64,000 bases of DNA from Pseudomonas svalbardensis (GCF_030053115.1 NZ_CP125619.1:5789001-5853000), one strand, 5' to 3'. Positions 34,198-45,152 are shown, counted from the first letter of the stretch. Made by a program: numbers and translations. The notes: generated by a model from the sequence alone, not told the origin.

Positions 34198-36204
34198 TTA
34201 GCTGTAAACCCGGCCAAGGAGCTGCCGATGGCTTTCAAACTGATCGAGCACGTCACGGGTGATCTGATCCTGAGTGAAGCCCATCAAGTCGTAGTCCTGA
34301 CTGCCGTTGTGCAAGTACACCTCGGCGCGGTAGTAACGTGCGCGGGGTTCATCGGCGCTTTCAGCCGACACCGTCTCGCTCGCCGCGGCCAGGTAGCCGT
34401 CCAGGCTCACTTCGTAGACAAAAGGGTTGCCCTCTTCCATCTCGATCCGTACGCCCATGCAACGCTTCGACTTGCCCAGCAACGTTTGCACGTCCAGGCC
34501 TTGGGCACGCAATTGCACCGCCGCATCTTCCAGCGCCGGGCTGACTTGCTTGTCCATGAAACGCTGAACAATCGACTGGTTCGGCTGCAAGTCCAGCTGC
34601 GTCAAACGCTCGCTGAAACCACGACGACCGCGGGCTGCGAGCTCCGCTTGCTCCTGTTCGATCTGCACGTCCTGGCGCATCGCCTTGTGCAAGCCGAACA
34701 TGAAGAACACCAGCACCACCGAGAACGGCAGCCCGGCCAGCACCACCATGGTTTGCATGGCTTCGAAGTTACCGGCGAACAGCAGGCCGATGGTCACCAG
34801 CGTGATCACCGCCGACCAGAAGATCCGCAGCCAGTGCGGGGCGTCTTCGTCGACGTTACCGCCCTTGCAGGAAAGGTTGGCCATCATCACCGCGCCGGAA
34901 TCCGCCGGGGTCAGGAACAGCACGAAACCGACAAAGATCGACACGCCGATCACGATTTTCGACGCTGGGTAGTGCTCAAGCAGTTGGTAGATCGCCATCG
35001 ACGGCTTTTCCAGCGCCGTCTTGCCGAGTTCCACCGCCCCATGGTTCATCACCAGGTCCAAGGCCGAGTTACCGAAGATCGACAACCACGCCAGCGTGAA
35101 ACCCAGTGGAATCAGCAACACACCGGCTACCAGTTCACGCACCGTGCGACCACGGGAAATACGCGCGATGAACATACCCACGAATGGGGCCCAGGAAATC
35201 CACCAGGCCCAGTAGAACAGGGTCCAGAGGCCCAACCAGCGGTCGGACTTCTCGCTGTCGCCTTCATACACATAGAGGTCGAAGGTCTTCAGCACCACGC
35301 CGTTGAGGTAGTCGCCGATGTTTTGCACGAAGCCGTTGAGCAAGTGCAGGGTCGGGCCGAACAACAGCACAAAAATCAGCAGGCCGCTGAACAACACGAT
35401 GTTCAGGTTGGACAGACGGCGGATGCCGTTTTCCACACCCGACACCGCCGCGATGGTCGCCACGGTGCTCATCACGATGATCACGATCATCAGGTTGGTG
35501 TTGCTGTGTTCCATGCCGAACAGGTTTTCAAGCCCCGACGACACTTGCAACGAACCAATCCCCAGGTTCGTCACCAGACCCAGCAGGGTCACGAACATGC
35601 CGAAGCCGTCCACCGCATGACCGGCCGCGCCTTTGACCCAGCGCTCGCCCACCAGCGGATACAGCGCCGAACGCAATGCCAGCGGCTGGTTATGACGGTA
35701 AGCAAAGTACGCCACGGCCAAGCCGACCAACGCGTAGATCGCCCAGCCATGCAGGCCCCAGTGCAAGAACGTCAGCTGCACAGCCTGACGGGCGGCCATG
35801 TTGCTGGCGGCCACGCCTTCCGGCGGATTGAAGTAGTGGTCCAGCGGCTCGGAAGCACCGAAGTACAGCAGCGAGATGCCAATACCCGACGAGAACAGCA
35901 TCCCCGCCCAGGCGCCGTAGCTGAAGTCAGGCGTGTCGTCCTTGCTGCCCAGCTTGAGCTTGCCGTAGGACGAAAACGCCAGGCCAACCACGAAGACCAG
36001 ATAAGCGGCGATCACCACCATGTAGTACCAGCCGAAGCTGCGGGACAACCAGGCCTGGGCAATACCAAGCAATCTGCCGGCCTCTTGCGGGGCGATGATC
36101 AGAATGGCGGTCAACAACAGGATCAACGCGGTAGAGGTGTAGAACACCCAACCGTTGACCGTCACCTTCTCGGGTGGGGTCTTTATTAGAGAGGCAGAAC
36201 TCAT
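34198..36204 (-). CDS. betT: High-affinity choline transporter (BCCT family)
   Basis: The 668-residue protein has 12 membrane segments of the BCCT fold, with the conserved tryptophan-rich GLHGWAIYALVG and the WTLFYWAWWISWAPFVGMFIAR segment. It also has the long cytoplasmic C-terminus (about 150 residues) typical of BetT proteins that respond to osmolarity. It imports choline by proton symport. The ATG at 36204 is chosen for similarity (MSSASLIKTPPEKV); a further upstream ATG is less likely. It is divergent from betI, sharing a 320-base control region with a BetI operator. It corresponds to BetT1. Confidence 0.92.
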   Translation of the reverse strand: MSSASLIKTPPEKVTVNGWVFYTSTALILLLTAILIIAPQEAGRLLGIAQAWLSRSFGWYYMVVIAAYLVFVVGLAFSSYGKLKLGSKDDTPDFSYGAWAGMLFSSGIGISLLYFGASEPLDHYFNPPEGVAASNMAARQAVQLTFLHWGLHGWAIYALVGLAVAYFAYRHNQPLALRSALYPLVGERWVKGAAGHAVDGFGMFVTLLGLVTNLGIGSLQVSSGLENLFGMEHSNTNLMIVIIVMSTVATIAAVSGVENGIRRLSNLNIVLFSGLLIFVLLFGPTLHLLNGFVQNIGDYLNGVVLKTFDLYVYEGDSEKSDRWLGLWTLFYWAWWISWAPFVGMFIARISRGRTVRELVAGVLLIPLGFTLAWLSIFGNSALDLVMNHGAVELGKTALEKPSMAIYQLLEHYPASKIVIGVSIFVGFVLFLTPADSGAVMMANLSCKGGNVDEDAPHWLRIFWSAVITLVTIGLLFAGNFEAMQTMVVLAGLPFSVVLVFFMFGLHKAMRQDVQIEQEQAELAARGRRGFSERLTQLDLQPNQSIVQRFMDKQVSPALEDAAVQLRAQGLDVQTLLGKSKRCMGVRIEMEEGNPFVYEVSLDGYLAAASETVSAESADEPRARYYRAEVYLHNGSQDYDLMGFTQDQITRDVLDQFESHRQLLGRVYS

Positions 36205-36526
36205 GGCACAGATGCTCCAGGCAGTGCGAGAGAAGAACACAAGGCAACGCGTTACCCGACGAATCGGTTAGTTGGCAGCCGACCGGCGGGTGATATAAAG
36301 ACAGCCCGAAAAAAGCCCGAAGCCCGGAAGCGCCAGTGCGCGGGGGTTTCGAGCGTTTTCAGACGTCGTTTTTCCGCCAACTACGTGTAGGAAAAACCTG
36401 TAGGCAGCGACGAATTGTCGCAGATCTTATTCTTTGTTGATTGAACGTTCAATCAAAACAAAATAGACTGGCCTTCAATCCGATAGACGTTTTACGTCCG
36501 CCGGAAGGCCTAAGGAGATGTGCAAG
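36205..36526. promoter_or_regulatory. betT/betI divergent control region
   Basis: 322 bases hold the BetI operator (36437-36456), a palindrome GCGAC-GAATT-GTCGC at 36407-36421, and CTACGTGTAG near 36381. The AAGGAG for betI is at 36512. No ORF. Confidence 0.75.
36437..36456. promoter_or_regulatory. BetI operator
   Basis: A perfect 20-bp palindrome, TTGATTGAACGTTCAATCAA, lies 70 bases before the betI start. It matches the TTGAACGTTCAA core of known BetI operators. BetI binding when choline is absent would block betIBA and possibly betT. Confidence 0.85.
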
Positions 36527-37120
36527 ATGCCCAAGGTCGGTATGCAACCCATTCGCCGCCAGCAGTTGATCGAAGCCACATTGCAGGCGGTAGATCAGGT
36601 CGGAATGGGGGACGCCAGCATTGCGCTGATCGCCCGTTTGGCCGGTGTCTCGAATGGCATCATCAGTCACTATTTTCAGGACAAGAACGGCCTGATCGCT
36701 GCCACGGCGCAGTATCTGATGAGTGTCCTCAGCGAGAACGTCACCGCGCGTCGTCAGGCGCTGGAGGACAGCAGCCCACGGGCTCACCTCCAGGTGATTA
36801 TCGAAGGCAACTTCGACGCCAGCCAGGTCAATGGCCCGGCAATGAAAACCTGGCTGGCCTTCTGGGCCACCAGCATGCACCACCCGTCTTTGCACAGGTT
36901 GCAGCGGATCAACGATCACCGTCTGTATTCCAACCTGTGCTGCCAGTTCCGCCGTGTATTGCCGCTCGAAGACGCGCGCAGTGCAGCCCGCGGTCTGGCA
37001 GCCCTTATCGACGGTTTGTGGTTGCGCGGTGCGCTGTCGGGAGATGCTTTCGACACCGGGCAAGCGCACCAGATCGCTTACGAATACATGGATTTCCAAC
37101 TGGCCAAGCAGGTGAGTTAG
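36527..37120 (+). CDS. betI: TetR-family repressor of betaine synthesis
   Basis: BetI (197 residues) is a choline-responsive TetR repressor of betIBA. The N-terminal HTH region ([21 protein letters not shown], about residues 27-47) is intact. The ATG at 36527 ([13 protein letters not shown]) with AAGGAG at 36512 gives the family length; an earlier in-frame ATG at 36518 is too close to the ribosome site. It is first in betIBA, with a 108-base gap to betB and its own operator just upstream. Confidence 0.93.
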   Translation: MPKVGMQPIRRQQLIEATLQAVDQVGMGDASIALIARLAGVSNGIISHYFQDKNGLIAATAQYLMSVLSENVTARRQALEDSSPRAHLQVIIEGNFDASQVNGPAMKTWLAFWATSMHHPSLHRLQRINDHRLYSNLCCQFRRVLPLEDARSAARGLAALIDGLWLRGALSGDAFDTGQAHQIAYEYMDFQLAKQVS

Positions 37121-37228
37121 AGCACACAGAACCGCTCAGCACCTGAACTGCCACTGACCAGCGTTGCCCAAGCTATAAGGCACGCCCGGTGGTTACCGCC
37201 AACCAACTTATGCTCTTGCGAGGACTAT

Positions 37229-38701
37229 ATGGCCCGTTTCGAACTGCAAAAACTCTACATCGATGGCGGCTACAGTGACGCCAGCAGCGACGCCACCTTC
37301 GAAGCCATCAACCCGGCTAACGGTGAAGTCCTCGCAACCGTACAACGTGCGACCCAGTCAGACGTTGAGCGCGCCGTCGTCAGCGCCGAAAAGGGCCAGA
37401 AAATCTGGGCCGCAATGACCGCCATGGAGCGTTCGCGCATCCTGCGTCGTGCCGTCGACATCCTGCGCGAGCGCAACGATGAACTGGCTGCCCTGGAAAC
37501 CCTGGACACCGGCAAGTCGTTCTCCGAAACCAAGTACGTCGACATCGTCACCGGCGCTGACGTGCTGGAGTACTACGCAGGTCTGGTGCCGGCCATCGAA
37601 GGCGAGCAGATTCCGCTGCGCACCACTTCGTTCGTCTACACCCGTCGCGAGCCGCTGGGCGTCGTGGCCGGTATCGGCGCGTGGAACTACCCGATCCAGA
37701 TCGCCTTGTGGAAATCCGCACCTGCCTTGGCGGCCGGTAACGCGATGATCTTCAAGCCAAGCGAAGTCACTTCCCTGACCACGCTGAAACTGGCCGAGAT
37801 CTACACCGAAGCTGGCGTTCCGGCTGGCGTGTTCAACGTGCTGACCGGCAGCGGCCGTGAAGTCGGTACCTGGTTGACCGAGCACCCACGCATCGAAAAA
37901 ATCTCCTTCACCGGCGGCACCGACACCGGCAAGAAGGTCATGGCCAGCGCTTCCGCCTCGTCGCTGAAAGACGTGACCATGGAACTGGGCGGCAAATCCC
38001 CGCTGATCATCTTCGACGACGCCGACCTCGATCGCGCCGCCGACACCGCGATGATGGCCAACTTCTACAGCTCCGGTCAGGTCTGCACCAACGGCACTCG
38101 CGTGTTCGTGCCAAGCCACCTGAAAGCCGCTTTCGAAGCCAAGATCGTTGAACGCGTTGCGCGCATCCGCGTCGGCAACCCGGAAGACGAGAACACCAAC
38201 TTCGGTCCTCTGGTCAGCTTCGCCCACATGGAAAGCGTGCTGGGTTACATCGCCAAAGGTAAGGAAGAAGGCGCTCGCGTGCTGTGCGGCGGCAGCCGTC
38301 TGACCGAAGGCGAATTCGCCAAAGGCGCGTTCGTGGCACCGACCGTGTTCACCGACTGCACCGACGAGATGACCATCGTTCGCGAAGAAATCTTCGGCCC
38401 GGTGATGAGCATCCTGACCTACGAAACCGAAGAAGAAGTGATCCGTCGCGCCAACGACACCGACTTCGGCCTGGCGGCTGGCATCGTCACCAAAGACCTG
38501 AACCGCGCTCACCGCGTGATTCATCAACTGGAAGCCGGTATCTGCTGGATCAACGCCTGGGGCGAGTCCGACGCCAAGATGCCGGTCGGCGGCTACAAGC
38601 AGTCGGGCGTGGGCCGTGAGAACGGCATCAGCTCGCTGAACAACTTCACACGCATCAAATCGGTACAGGTCGAACTGGGCGATTACGCCTCGGTTTTCTA
38701 A
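37229..38701 (+). CDS. betB: Betaine aldehyde dehydrogenase
   Basis: BetB (490 residues) oxidises betaine aldehyde to glycine betaine with NAD(P). The catalytic glutamate E252 (MELGGKSP) and cysteine C286 (GQVCTNGTR) and the NAD loop [12 protein letters not shown] are present. It lies between betI and betA, as in all Pseudomonas bet operons. A REP pair separates it from betA. Confidence 0.95.
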   Translation: MARFELQKLYIDGGYSDASSDATFEAINPANGEVLATVQRATQSDVERAVVSAEKGQKIWAAMTAMERSRILRRAVDILRERNDELAALETLDTGKSFSETKYVDIVTGADVLEYYAGLVPAIEGEQIPLRTTSFVYTRREPLGVVAGIGAWNYPIQIALWKSAPALAAGNAMIFKPSEVTSLTTLKLAEIYTEAGVPAGVFNVLTGSGREVGTWLTEHPRIEKISFTGGTDTGKKVMASASASSLKDVTMELGGKSPLIIFDDADLDRAADTAMMANFYSSGQVCTNGTRVFVPSHLKAAFEAKIVERVARIRVGNPEDENTNFGPLVSFAHMESVLGYIAKGKEEGARVLCGGSRLTEGEFAKGAFVAPTVFTDCTDEMTIVREEIFGPVMSILTYETEEEVIRRANDTDFGLAAGIVTKDLNRAHRVIHQLEAGICWINAWGESDAKMPVGGYKQSGVGRENGISSLNNFTRIKSVQVELGDYASVF

Positions 38702-38731
38702 GGCGGGGTTTGCTTCGCCTGAGAGGCCGTC

Positions 38732-38796
38732 ATCGCGAGCAGGCTCGCTCCCACAGGTCATGCACTGTCCTTGTGGGAGCGAGCCTGCTCGCGAAT
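38732..38796. repeat. REP pair inside betIBA
   Basis: ATCGCGAGCAGGCTCGCTCC and its inverse sit between betB and betA. Confidence 0.9.
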
Positions 38797-38853
38797 CGAG
38801 TGCGAAGCACTCGCCTTGGCCAGACCTGACCAACTTCAAAGAGGGTGCATTTA

Positions 38854-40557
38854 ATGTCCCAAGAATTCGATTACATCATCATCGGTGCCGGCTCGGCCGG
38901 TAACACCCTGGCGACCCGTCTGACTGAAGACGAAGGCGTCACCGTCCTGCTGCTCGAAGCAGGCGGCCCGGACTACCGTTTAGACTTCCGCACGCAAATG
39001 CCAGCCGCTTTGGCGTTCCCGCTGCAAGGTCGTCGCTATAACTGGGGCTACGAAACCGATCCAGAACCACACATGGACGGTCGCCGGATGGAATGCGGTC
39101 GCGGTAAGGGCCTGGGTGGTTCTTCGCTGATCAACGGCATGTGCTACATCCGCGGCAACGCGATGGACTACGACAACTGGGCCAAACTGCCAGGTCTGGA
39201 AGACTGGGATTACCTGAACTGCCTGCCGTATTTCCGCAAGGCTGAAACTCGGGACATCGGCGCGAACGACTACCACGGTAGCGACGGCCCGGTCAGCGTG
39301 ACCACGCCGAAAGCCGGCAACAATCCGCTGTTCAACGCGATGGTTGAAGCCGGCGTGCAAGCCGGTTACCCGCGTACCGAAGACCTCAACGGTTATCAGC
39401 AGGAAGGTTTCGGCCCGATGGACCGCACCGTGACGCCGAACGGCCGTCGCGCCAGCACCGCTCGCGGTTACCTGGACATCGCCAAGAAGCGCTCGACCCT
39501 GACCATCGTCACCCATGCCCTGACCGACAAGATTCTGTTCGAAGGCAAGCGTGCAGTCGGCGTGCGTTACTTGATCGGCGCCGCTGAAGAGCGTGTTGAA
39601 GCCCGCGCCCGCAAAGAAGTGCTGCTGTGCTCTGGCGCCATCGCTTCGCCGCAGATTCTGCAACGCTCTGGCGTCGGCCCGGCCGAACTGCTGAACAAGC
39701 TCGACATCCCGGTGGTCCATGACCTGCCAGGCGTCGGCGAAAACCTGCAGGATCACCTCGAGCTGTACCTGCAATACGCCTGCACCCAACCGGTCTCGCT
39801 GTACCCGTCGCTGCTCTGGTACAACCAGCCGGCCATTGGTGCCGAGTGGCTGTTCAACGGCACCGGCATCGGCGCCAGCAACCAGTTCGAAGCCGGCGGT
39901 TTCATCCGTACCCGCGAAGAATTCGATTGGCCGAACATCCAGTACCACTTCCTGCCAGTTGCCATTAACTACAACGGCAGCAACGGTGTGAAAGAGCACG
40001 GTTTCCAGGCGCACATGGGTTCCATGCGTTCGCCGAGCCGTGGTCGGATTCAGGCCAAGTCGAAGGATCCGCGCCAGTACCCGAGCATCCTGTTCAACTA
40101 CATGGCCACCGAGCAGGACTGGCAGGAATTCCGCGACGGCATCCGCCTGACCCGTGAAATCATGCAGCAGCCTGCACTGGACGCTTTCCGTGGCCGCGAG
40201 ATCAGCCCGGGCATCGACGTGCAAACCGATGAGCAGTTGGACAAGTTCATCCGCGAACACGCCGAAACCGCGTTCCACCCGTCCTGCTCGTGCAAGATGG
40301 GCACCGACGAAATGGCGGTGGTTGACGCTGAAGGTCGTGTGCACGGCATGCAGAGCCTGCGTGTGGTTGATGCCTCGATCATGCCGATCATCACCACCGG
40401 CAACCTGAACGCGCCGACGATCATGATCGCCGAGAAAATCGCCGACAAGATCCGTGGTCGCAAGCCATTGCCGCGTAGCAAGGCTGCTTACTTCGTGGCC
40501 GGCGATGCGCCGGTGCGTGGCAAGCCGTTGCGGGATGTGAGCCTGACTGCTCAGTAA
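38854..40557 (+). CDS. betA: Choline dehydrogenase
   Basis: BetA (567 residues) is a GMC-family flavoprotein on the inner membrane that oxidises choline to betaine aldehyde. The ADP-binding loop [18 protein letters not shown] starts at residue 6, the GMC signature [14 protein letters not shown] is near residue 88, and the C-terminal active segment [11 protein letters not shown] is at about 472-482. The ATG at 38854 has GAGGG 8 bases upstream. It is the last gene of betIBA. Confidence 0.95.
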   Translation: MSQEFDYIIIGAGSAGNTLATRLTEDEGVTVLLLEAGGPDYRLDFRTQMPAALAFPLQGRRYNWGYETDPEPHMDGRRMECGRGKGLGGSSLINGMCYIRGNAMDYDNWAKLPGLEDWDYLNCLPYFRKAETRDIGANDYHGSDGPVSVTTPKAGNNPLFNAMVEAGVQAGYPRTEDLNGYQQEGFGPMDRTVTPNGRRASTARGYLDIAKKRSTLTIVTHALTDKILFEGKRAVGVRYLIGAAEERVEARARKEVLLCSGAIASPQILQRSGVGPAELLNKLDIPVVHDLPGVGENLQDHLELYLQYACTQPVSLYPSLLWYNQPAIGAEWLFNGTGIGASNQFEAGGFIRTREEFDWPNIQYHFLPVAINYNGSNGVKEHGFQAHMGSMRSPSRGRIQAKSKDPRQYPSILFNYMATEQDWQEFRDGIRLTREIMQQPALDAFRGREISPGIDVQTDEQLDKFIREHAETAFHPSCSCKMGTDEMAVVDAEGRVHGMQSLRVVDASIMPIITTGNLNAPTIMIAEKIADKIRGRKPLPRSKAAYFVAGDAPVRGKPLRDVSLTAQ

Positions 40558-40579
40558 GACCGTTATACCGAGGCGCGGC

Positions 40580-40674
40580 CTTCGCGAGCAGGCTCGCTCC
40601 CACAGGGGATCTTCAGTGAACACAGATTCTGTGAACACCAAAGACCAAATGTGGGAGCGAGCCTGCTCGCGAAG
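40580..40674. repeat. REP pair (outward orientation)
   Basis: TTCGCGAGCAGGCTCGCTCC and its inverse lie between betA and the TldD-like gene. Confidence 0.9.
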
Positions 40675-40829
40675 GGGCCCTACGAAACACAGCACCTCTC
40701 CTGGTAATCACTTCCTACACCGCTCCGCGCTTGATCCTACCCCCAGCGCAGGCCTAATCTAGCGCCACGCAAACGTTTCCCCCCTCGCGACATCGATACA
40801 CCGCCACTCCATACCAAGGAGGTTCCCGA

Positions 40830-42272
40830 ATGTTCGATTTCCATCCCCAACTCAAGCAGCGTTTTGCTGCTTTGCGCACGGGCGCTGAATTCTTTTCGCT
40901 GCGTTATGTGCGCGAGTCCGGTCAGTACCTCTCGGTGCGCAAGAATGTCGCCGAACCTCCGAGCCTGAGCCGTGACGAAGGCGCGATGCTGACCGTTCGG
41001 GTCAACGGCGTCGAAGCCTACGCCGCGACCAATGACCTCTCCCAGTCCGGCCTGCAAGCCGCGCTGGAGCGAGCCGAGCAGCAAGCCCGCCGACTCAAGC
41101 CCCACGCCCTGCTCGACCTGCGCGAGCAAGCCGTTTCCAGCGACCGCGCCGATTACTTTTCGCCGAACCTCGACCAGCCCTTCCCGTCCCTGAGCGATTG
41201 CTACCAACTGCTCGGCGCCGAATCCGCATCCGTGCCCAAGGACGAGCGACTGGTGAACTGGCAGGTGAGCATCGGCATCACTAACGTCGAGCAGATTTAC
41301 CTCAACAGCGCCGGCGCCGAACTGCGCCAGGCCCAGCGTTTCGTCTACCCGAGCGTGGACGTCACCGCCTACGACGGCAATGACAGCCAGACCCGTACCC
41401 TGGGCCGCGAAAATTTCGGCCAACAGGGCGGCTTCGATGTGATCAGCCGCTGCGGCCTGGTCGGTGCCGGCCCGAAAGTCGCTGATCAAGCGCTGCAATT
41501 GCTGCTGGCACCGAACACCCCGAAAGGCCCGCGTGACCTGCTGTTGATGCCGGACCAAATGATGCTGCAGATCCACGAGTCCATCGGCCACCCGCTGGAA
41601 CTGGACCGCATCCTCGGGGACGAGCGCAATTACGCCGGTACCAGTTTCGTCAAGGCAGAAGACTTCGGCAGCCTGCAATACGGTTCCAAACTGCTCAACG
41701 TGACCTTCGACCCGGACATCCCCGAGCAGCTAGCCAGCTATGGCCATGACGACGACGGTACTGCCGCGAGCAAACAATTCCTGATTAAAGAAGGCTTGCT
41801 GCTGCGCCCATTGGGCGGCGCGCTATCGCAATTCCGTGCCGGCATGGACGGCGTTGCCAACAGCCGTGCCTGCGGCTGGAACCGCCCACCGATCGACCGT
41901 ATGGCCAACCTGAACATCGAGCCCGGTGATCAACCGCTGGAACAGCTGATCGGTAACATCGAGCACGGGATTTTGATGAGTACCAACCGCTCGTGGTCCA
42001 TCGACGATGCGCGCAACAAATTCCAGTTCGGTTGCGAATGGGCTCAGTTGATCGAAAACGGCGAACTCAAAGGCGTGGTGAAGAACCCCAACTACCGGGC
42101 GATTTCCGCTCAGTTCTGGAAAAGCCTCAGCGCCGTCGGCGATGCGAACACCGTCAAGGTCCTGGGCACACCGAACTGCGGCAAGGGCGAACCGAACCAG
42201 GTGATCCGCGTCGGCCATGCGTCACCGGCCTGTGTGTTCAGCAACGTTGATGTGTTTGGGGGGGATGCCTGA
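40830..42272 (+). CDS. TldD-like metallopeptidase subunit
   Basis: The 480-residue protein belongs to the TldD/PmbA family. The zinc motif is HESIGHPLE (HExxxH, about residues 251-256), and the third ligand cysteine is in GTPNCGKGEP near residue 451. It begins with a short MFDFHPQLKQRF N-terminus. AAGGAGG lies before the ATG. It shares one base with the following partner gene (TGATG), so the two form a coupled TldD/TldE pair. The canonical pair is expected elsewhere in the genome, so this would be a second system (inference). Known roles of the family are maturation of peptide antibiotics and breakdown of unfolded peptides. Confidence 0.88.
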   Translation: MFDFHPQLKQRFAALRTGAEFFSLRYVRESGQYLSVRKNVAEPPSLSRDEGAMLTVRVNGVEAYAATNDLSQSGLQAALERAEQQARRLKPHALLDLREQAVSSDRADYFSPNLDQPFPSLSDCYQLLGAESASVPKDERLVNWQVSIGITNVEQIYLNSAGAELRQAQRFVYPSVDVTAYDGNDSQTRTLGRENFGQQGGFDVISRCGLVGAGPKVADQALQLLLAPNTPKGPRDLLLMPDQMMLQIHESIGHPLELDRILGDERNYAGTSFVKAEDFGSLQYGSKLLNVTFDPDIPEQLASYGHDDDGTAASKQFLIKEGLLLRPLGGALSQFRAGMDGVANSRACGWNRPPIDRMANLNIEPGDQPLEQLIGNIEHGILMSTNRSWSIDDARNKFQFGCEWAQLIENGELKGVVKNPNYRAISAQFWKSLSAVGDANTVKVLGTPNCGKGEPNQVIRVGHASPACVFSNVDVFGGDA

Positions 42273-43609
42273 TGAGTACTTCAAAAAGTCAGGCCGATGC
42301 GTTCAAGGCCTTGGTCAACTGGCTGCGCGACGCGATTCGCGAGCCGGAACAGTTCACCCTCAGTTACGCCGCGGAATCGTCGGCCTTCGTGCGCTTCAAC
42401 CACGCCAAGGTGCGTCAGGCCGGTCAGGTGCAGCAGGCGAGCGTCGGTTTCAAGTTGATCAAAGACGGTCGCCATGCCGACCTGAACATCACCCTTTCCG
42501 GTGATACTGAAGTCGATACTCAGCGCCTGGCCGAAGGTCTGCAACAGCTGCGCGAAACCTTGCCGTTGCTGCCGCAGGATCCCTACCTGCTGCTCAACCA
42601 CAACGGCTGGCAGAGCAAGAATGTTCAAGATCATCCGCTGCCGGACACCGAGCAAGTGGTCGCTGAAATCACCCAGGCCGCCGAAGGGCTGGACCTGGTG
42701 GGTTTCTACGCCGCCGGCCCGATCAGTCGCGGCTTCGCCAGTTCTTCGGGCGCGTTCGGCTGGCATCAGGCCAACAGCTTCAACTTTGATTTCAGTCTGG
42801 TCCATGAAAACGGCCAAGCGGTTAAAGCCTGTTACGCCGGGCACGACTGGAAAAGCGAAGGTTTTGCCAAGCGCTTTGCGCAGGCGCGCGAGCAGTTGGC
42901 GTTTCTCGGCAGACCGCAACACACCCTGGCGCCGGGTCAGTACCGCGCCTATCTGGCACCGGCGGCCCTGGGAGAAATCATGGACATGCTGGGCTGGGGC
43001 GGTTTCTCGGCGCAGTCGATTGCCAGCAAAAACAGCCCGTTGCAGAAGCTTTATGCGGGCGACAGTGCGTTCAGCCCGTTGGTGTCCGTTGATGAAAAGG
43101 TCAGCGGTTCGTTGAGCCCGGCATTCTCCGGCGAAGGTTATCCGCGCAGCGATCTTGGGTTGATCGTCAACGGCAAGGCCGGCGCACAGATGGTCAGTTC
43201 ACGCAGTGCGGCCGAGTACGGCCTGACCGCTAATGGCGCCAGCGGCGGTGAAATGCCAAGCGCAGTGAACATGGCGGCCGGTACGTTGCCTGACGCAGAG
43301 ATTCTCAAGCAATTGGGCACGGGGCTTTACATCAGCAACCTGTGGTACCTGAACTACTCGGATCAGCCGGCGGCACGCCTGACCGGCATGACGCGGTTTG
43401 CGACCTTCTGGGTCGAGAACGGCGAGATTCAGGCGCCGGTGAGCACCATGCGGTTTGATGACAGTGCTTACAGTTTGCTGGGTTCGCAGCTGGAAGCGTT
43501 GACCGAGGAGCGCGAGCTGATGTTGTCGGCCAGTACCTACAGCCAGCGGGCCACAGCGTCGGCGTTGTTGCCGGGGGCACTGATCAGCAAACTCACGCTG
43601 ACCCTGTAA
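42272..43609 (+). CDS. TldE/PmbA-like partner subunit
   Basis: The 445-residue protein is the non-catalytic PmbA-type partner: it lacks the HExxxH motif, and the corresponding region reads YLAPAALGEIMDMLGW. The MSTSKSQADAFKALVNWL start is typical of this subfamily. It overlaps the TldD-like gene by one base, so a 1:1 heterodimer is expected, as for TldD/TldE. No peptide substrate gene was recognised nearby. A REP pair follows. Confidence 0.85.
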   Translation: MSTSKSQADAFKALVNWLRDAIREPEQFTLSYAAESSAFVRFNHAKVRQAGQVQQASVGFKLIKDGRHADLNITLSGDTEVDTQRLAEGLQQLRETLPLLPQDPYLLLNHNGWQSKNVQDHPLPDTEQVVAEITQAAEGLDLVGFYAAGPISRGFASSSGAFGWHQANSFNFDFSLVHENGQAVKACYAGHDWKSEGFAKRFAQAREQLAFLGRPQHTLAPGQYRAYLAPAALGEIMDMLGWGGFSAQSIASKNSPLQKLYAGDSAFSPLVSVDEKVSGSLSPAFSGEGYPRSDLGLIVNGKAGAQMVSSRSAAEYGLTANGASGGEMPSAVNMAAGTLPDAEILKQLGTGLYISNLWYLNYSDQPAARLTGMTRFATFWVENGEIQAPVSTMRFDDSAYSLLGSQLEALTEERELMLSASTYSQRATASALLPGALISKLTLTL

Positions 43610-43613
43610 AAAG

Positions 43614-43679
43614 CTTCGCGAGCAGGCTCGCTCCCACATGGACAGCGAACACCCTGTGGGAGCGAGCCTGCTCGCGAAG
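43614..43679. repeat. REP pair (outward orientation)
   Basis: CTTCGCGAGCAGGCTCGCTC and inverse, directly after the TldE-like gene. Confidence 0.9.
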
Positions 43680-43721
43680 AGGTCACCACGGACTACCTGA
43701 TTCTCACTGACAAGAGGTCCC

Positions 43722-45149
43722 ATGCCCAACCGCCCGCCTCTCGACGCTGTCACCGCCCGCTGGGTGCCGTGGGTCGTCGCCATCGCGTTCTTCATGCAAT
43801 CCCTTGACGGGACCATCCTCAACACCGCCCTGCCCGCCATGGCCCGAGACCTGGCCGAAGACCCGCTGCGCATGCAAGGGGTGATCATCGCCTACATGCT
43901 CACCGTCGCCTTGCTGATCCCTGCCTCGGGCTGGATTGCCGACCGTTTCGGCACCAGGAAAATCTTCTTCGGCGCGATCCTGCTGTTCAGCCTCGGCTCG
44001 TTGCTCTGCGCACTGTCGAGCACCCTGAGCCTGTTGATTGGTGCCCGAGTGATTCAAGGCCTGGGCGGTGCGCTGATGTTGCCGGTCGGGCGACTTGTGG
44101 TGTTGCGCGCCTACCCTCGCTCGGAACTGGTGCGGATCATGGGCTTCATCACCATTCCCGGATTGCTCGGCCCGTTGATCGGCCCGACCATGGGCGGCTG
44201 GATGGTGGAATACCTGACCTGGCACTGGATCTTCCTGATCAACCTGCCGGTGGGCGTCGTCGGTTGTTACGCGGTGTGGAAATTCATCCCCGACCTGCGC
44301 GGCACCGAACGCACCCGCTTCGATAGCCTGGGCTTTTTACTGTTCGGCGCAGCGATGGTGCTGATCACCATCGCCATGGAAGGTCTCGGCGAAATGCACC
44401 TGCCGCACTTGCGCGTGATGCTGCTGCTGTTCGCCGGCATGGCCTGTCTGGCGGCGTACTGGTTGCGGGCCGGGCACATCGAGAATCCGCTGTTCGCACC
44501 GTCGTTGTTCAAGACCCGGACGTTTGCCGTGGGCATCCTCGGCAACCTGTTCGCCCGACTGGGCAGCGGCGCCCTGCCGTTTCTCGTGCCGTTGCTGTTG
44601 CAAGTGGCGCTGGGTTACTCGCCGTCCCAGGCCGGGATGAGCATGTTGCCGCTGGCGGCGGCAGCGATGGTCGCCAAGTCGGTGGCGCGACCGCTGATCG
44701 AACGTTTGGGCTATCGCATGGTGCTGACCGGCAATACGTTGGCGCTGGGGCTAATGCTGGCGAGCATGGGCCTGGTCAGCGAGCAAACGCCGTACTGGCT
44801 GCTGTTGGTGATGCTATCGATTCTGGGGGCGATCAACTCCTTGCAGTTCACCGCAATGAACACCGTAACCCTGATCGACCTCGACGACGCCAGCGCCAGC
44901 AGCGGCAACAGCTTGCTGTCGGTGGTCGCGCAATTGTCCCTGAGCCTTGGCGTTGCCTGTGCCGGCGCCTTGCTCGGCGGGTTCACCGCAAAAGTTGGCA
45001 ACGACGGCGTGAGCACGGTTTTGGGCGCGTTCCAGCTGACCTTTGTAACGGTCGGGATCATGGCGATGCTGGCTGCAACCATCTTCTCCCAGCTCTCACC
45101 AAAGGATGGCCGACGGGTGGTCAACCGCGAGCACGATATAGAGCACTGA
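43722..45149 (+). CDS. mdtD: MdtD-like multidrug efflux MFS transporter
   Basis: The 475-residue protein is a DHA2-type (14 membrane segment) major facilitator. Typical are the first-helix motif FFMQSLDGTILNTALPAMAR, GWIADRFGTRKIFF (motif A) and the LIGPTMGGWMVEYLTWHWIF motif C region. It is likely an exporter of drugs or metabolites, as for E. coli MdtD (there in the mdtABCD cluster). Here no RND pump genes are next to it. The ATG at 43722 has ACAAGAGG upstream. Confidence 0.85.
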   Translation: MPNRPPLDAVTARWVPWVVAIAFFMQSLDGTILNTALPAMARDLAEDPLRMQGVIIAYMLTVALLIPASGWIADRFGTRKIFFGAILLFSLGSLLCALSSTLSLLIGARVIQGLGGALMLPVGRLVVLRAYPRSELVRIMGFITIPGLLGPLIGPTMGGWMVEYLTWHWIFLINLPVGVVGCYAVWKFIPDLRGTERTRFDSLGFLLFGAAMVLITIAMEGLGEMHLPHLRVMLLLFAGMACLAAYWLRAGHIENPLFAPSLFKTRTFAVGILGNLFARLGSGALPFLVPLLLQVALGYSPSQAGMSMLPLAAAAMVAKSVARPLIERLGYRMVLTGNTLALGLMLASMGLVSEQTPYWLLLVMLSILGAINSLQFTAMNTVTLIDLDDASASSGNSLLSVVAQLSLSLGVACAGALLGGFTAKVGNDGVSTVLGAFQLTFVTVGIMAMLAATIFSQLSPKDGRRVVNREHDIEH

Positions 45150-45152
45150 TCT

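Noticed and set aside
34228..36189. A 653-codon plus-strand frame opposite betT
   Set aside because: It is the antisense shadow of betT, rich in His, Gln and Arg, without domains.
38732..38796. REP palindromes as a CRISPR array
   Set aside because: The repeats are single inverted pairs scattered through gaps, not evenly spaced direct repeats with unique spacers.
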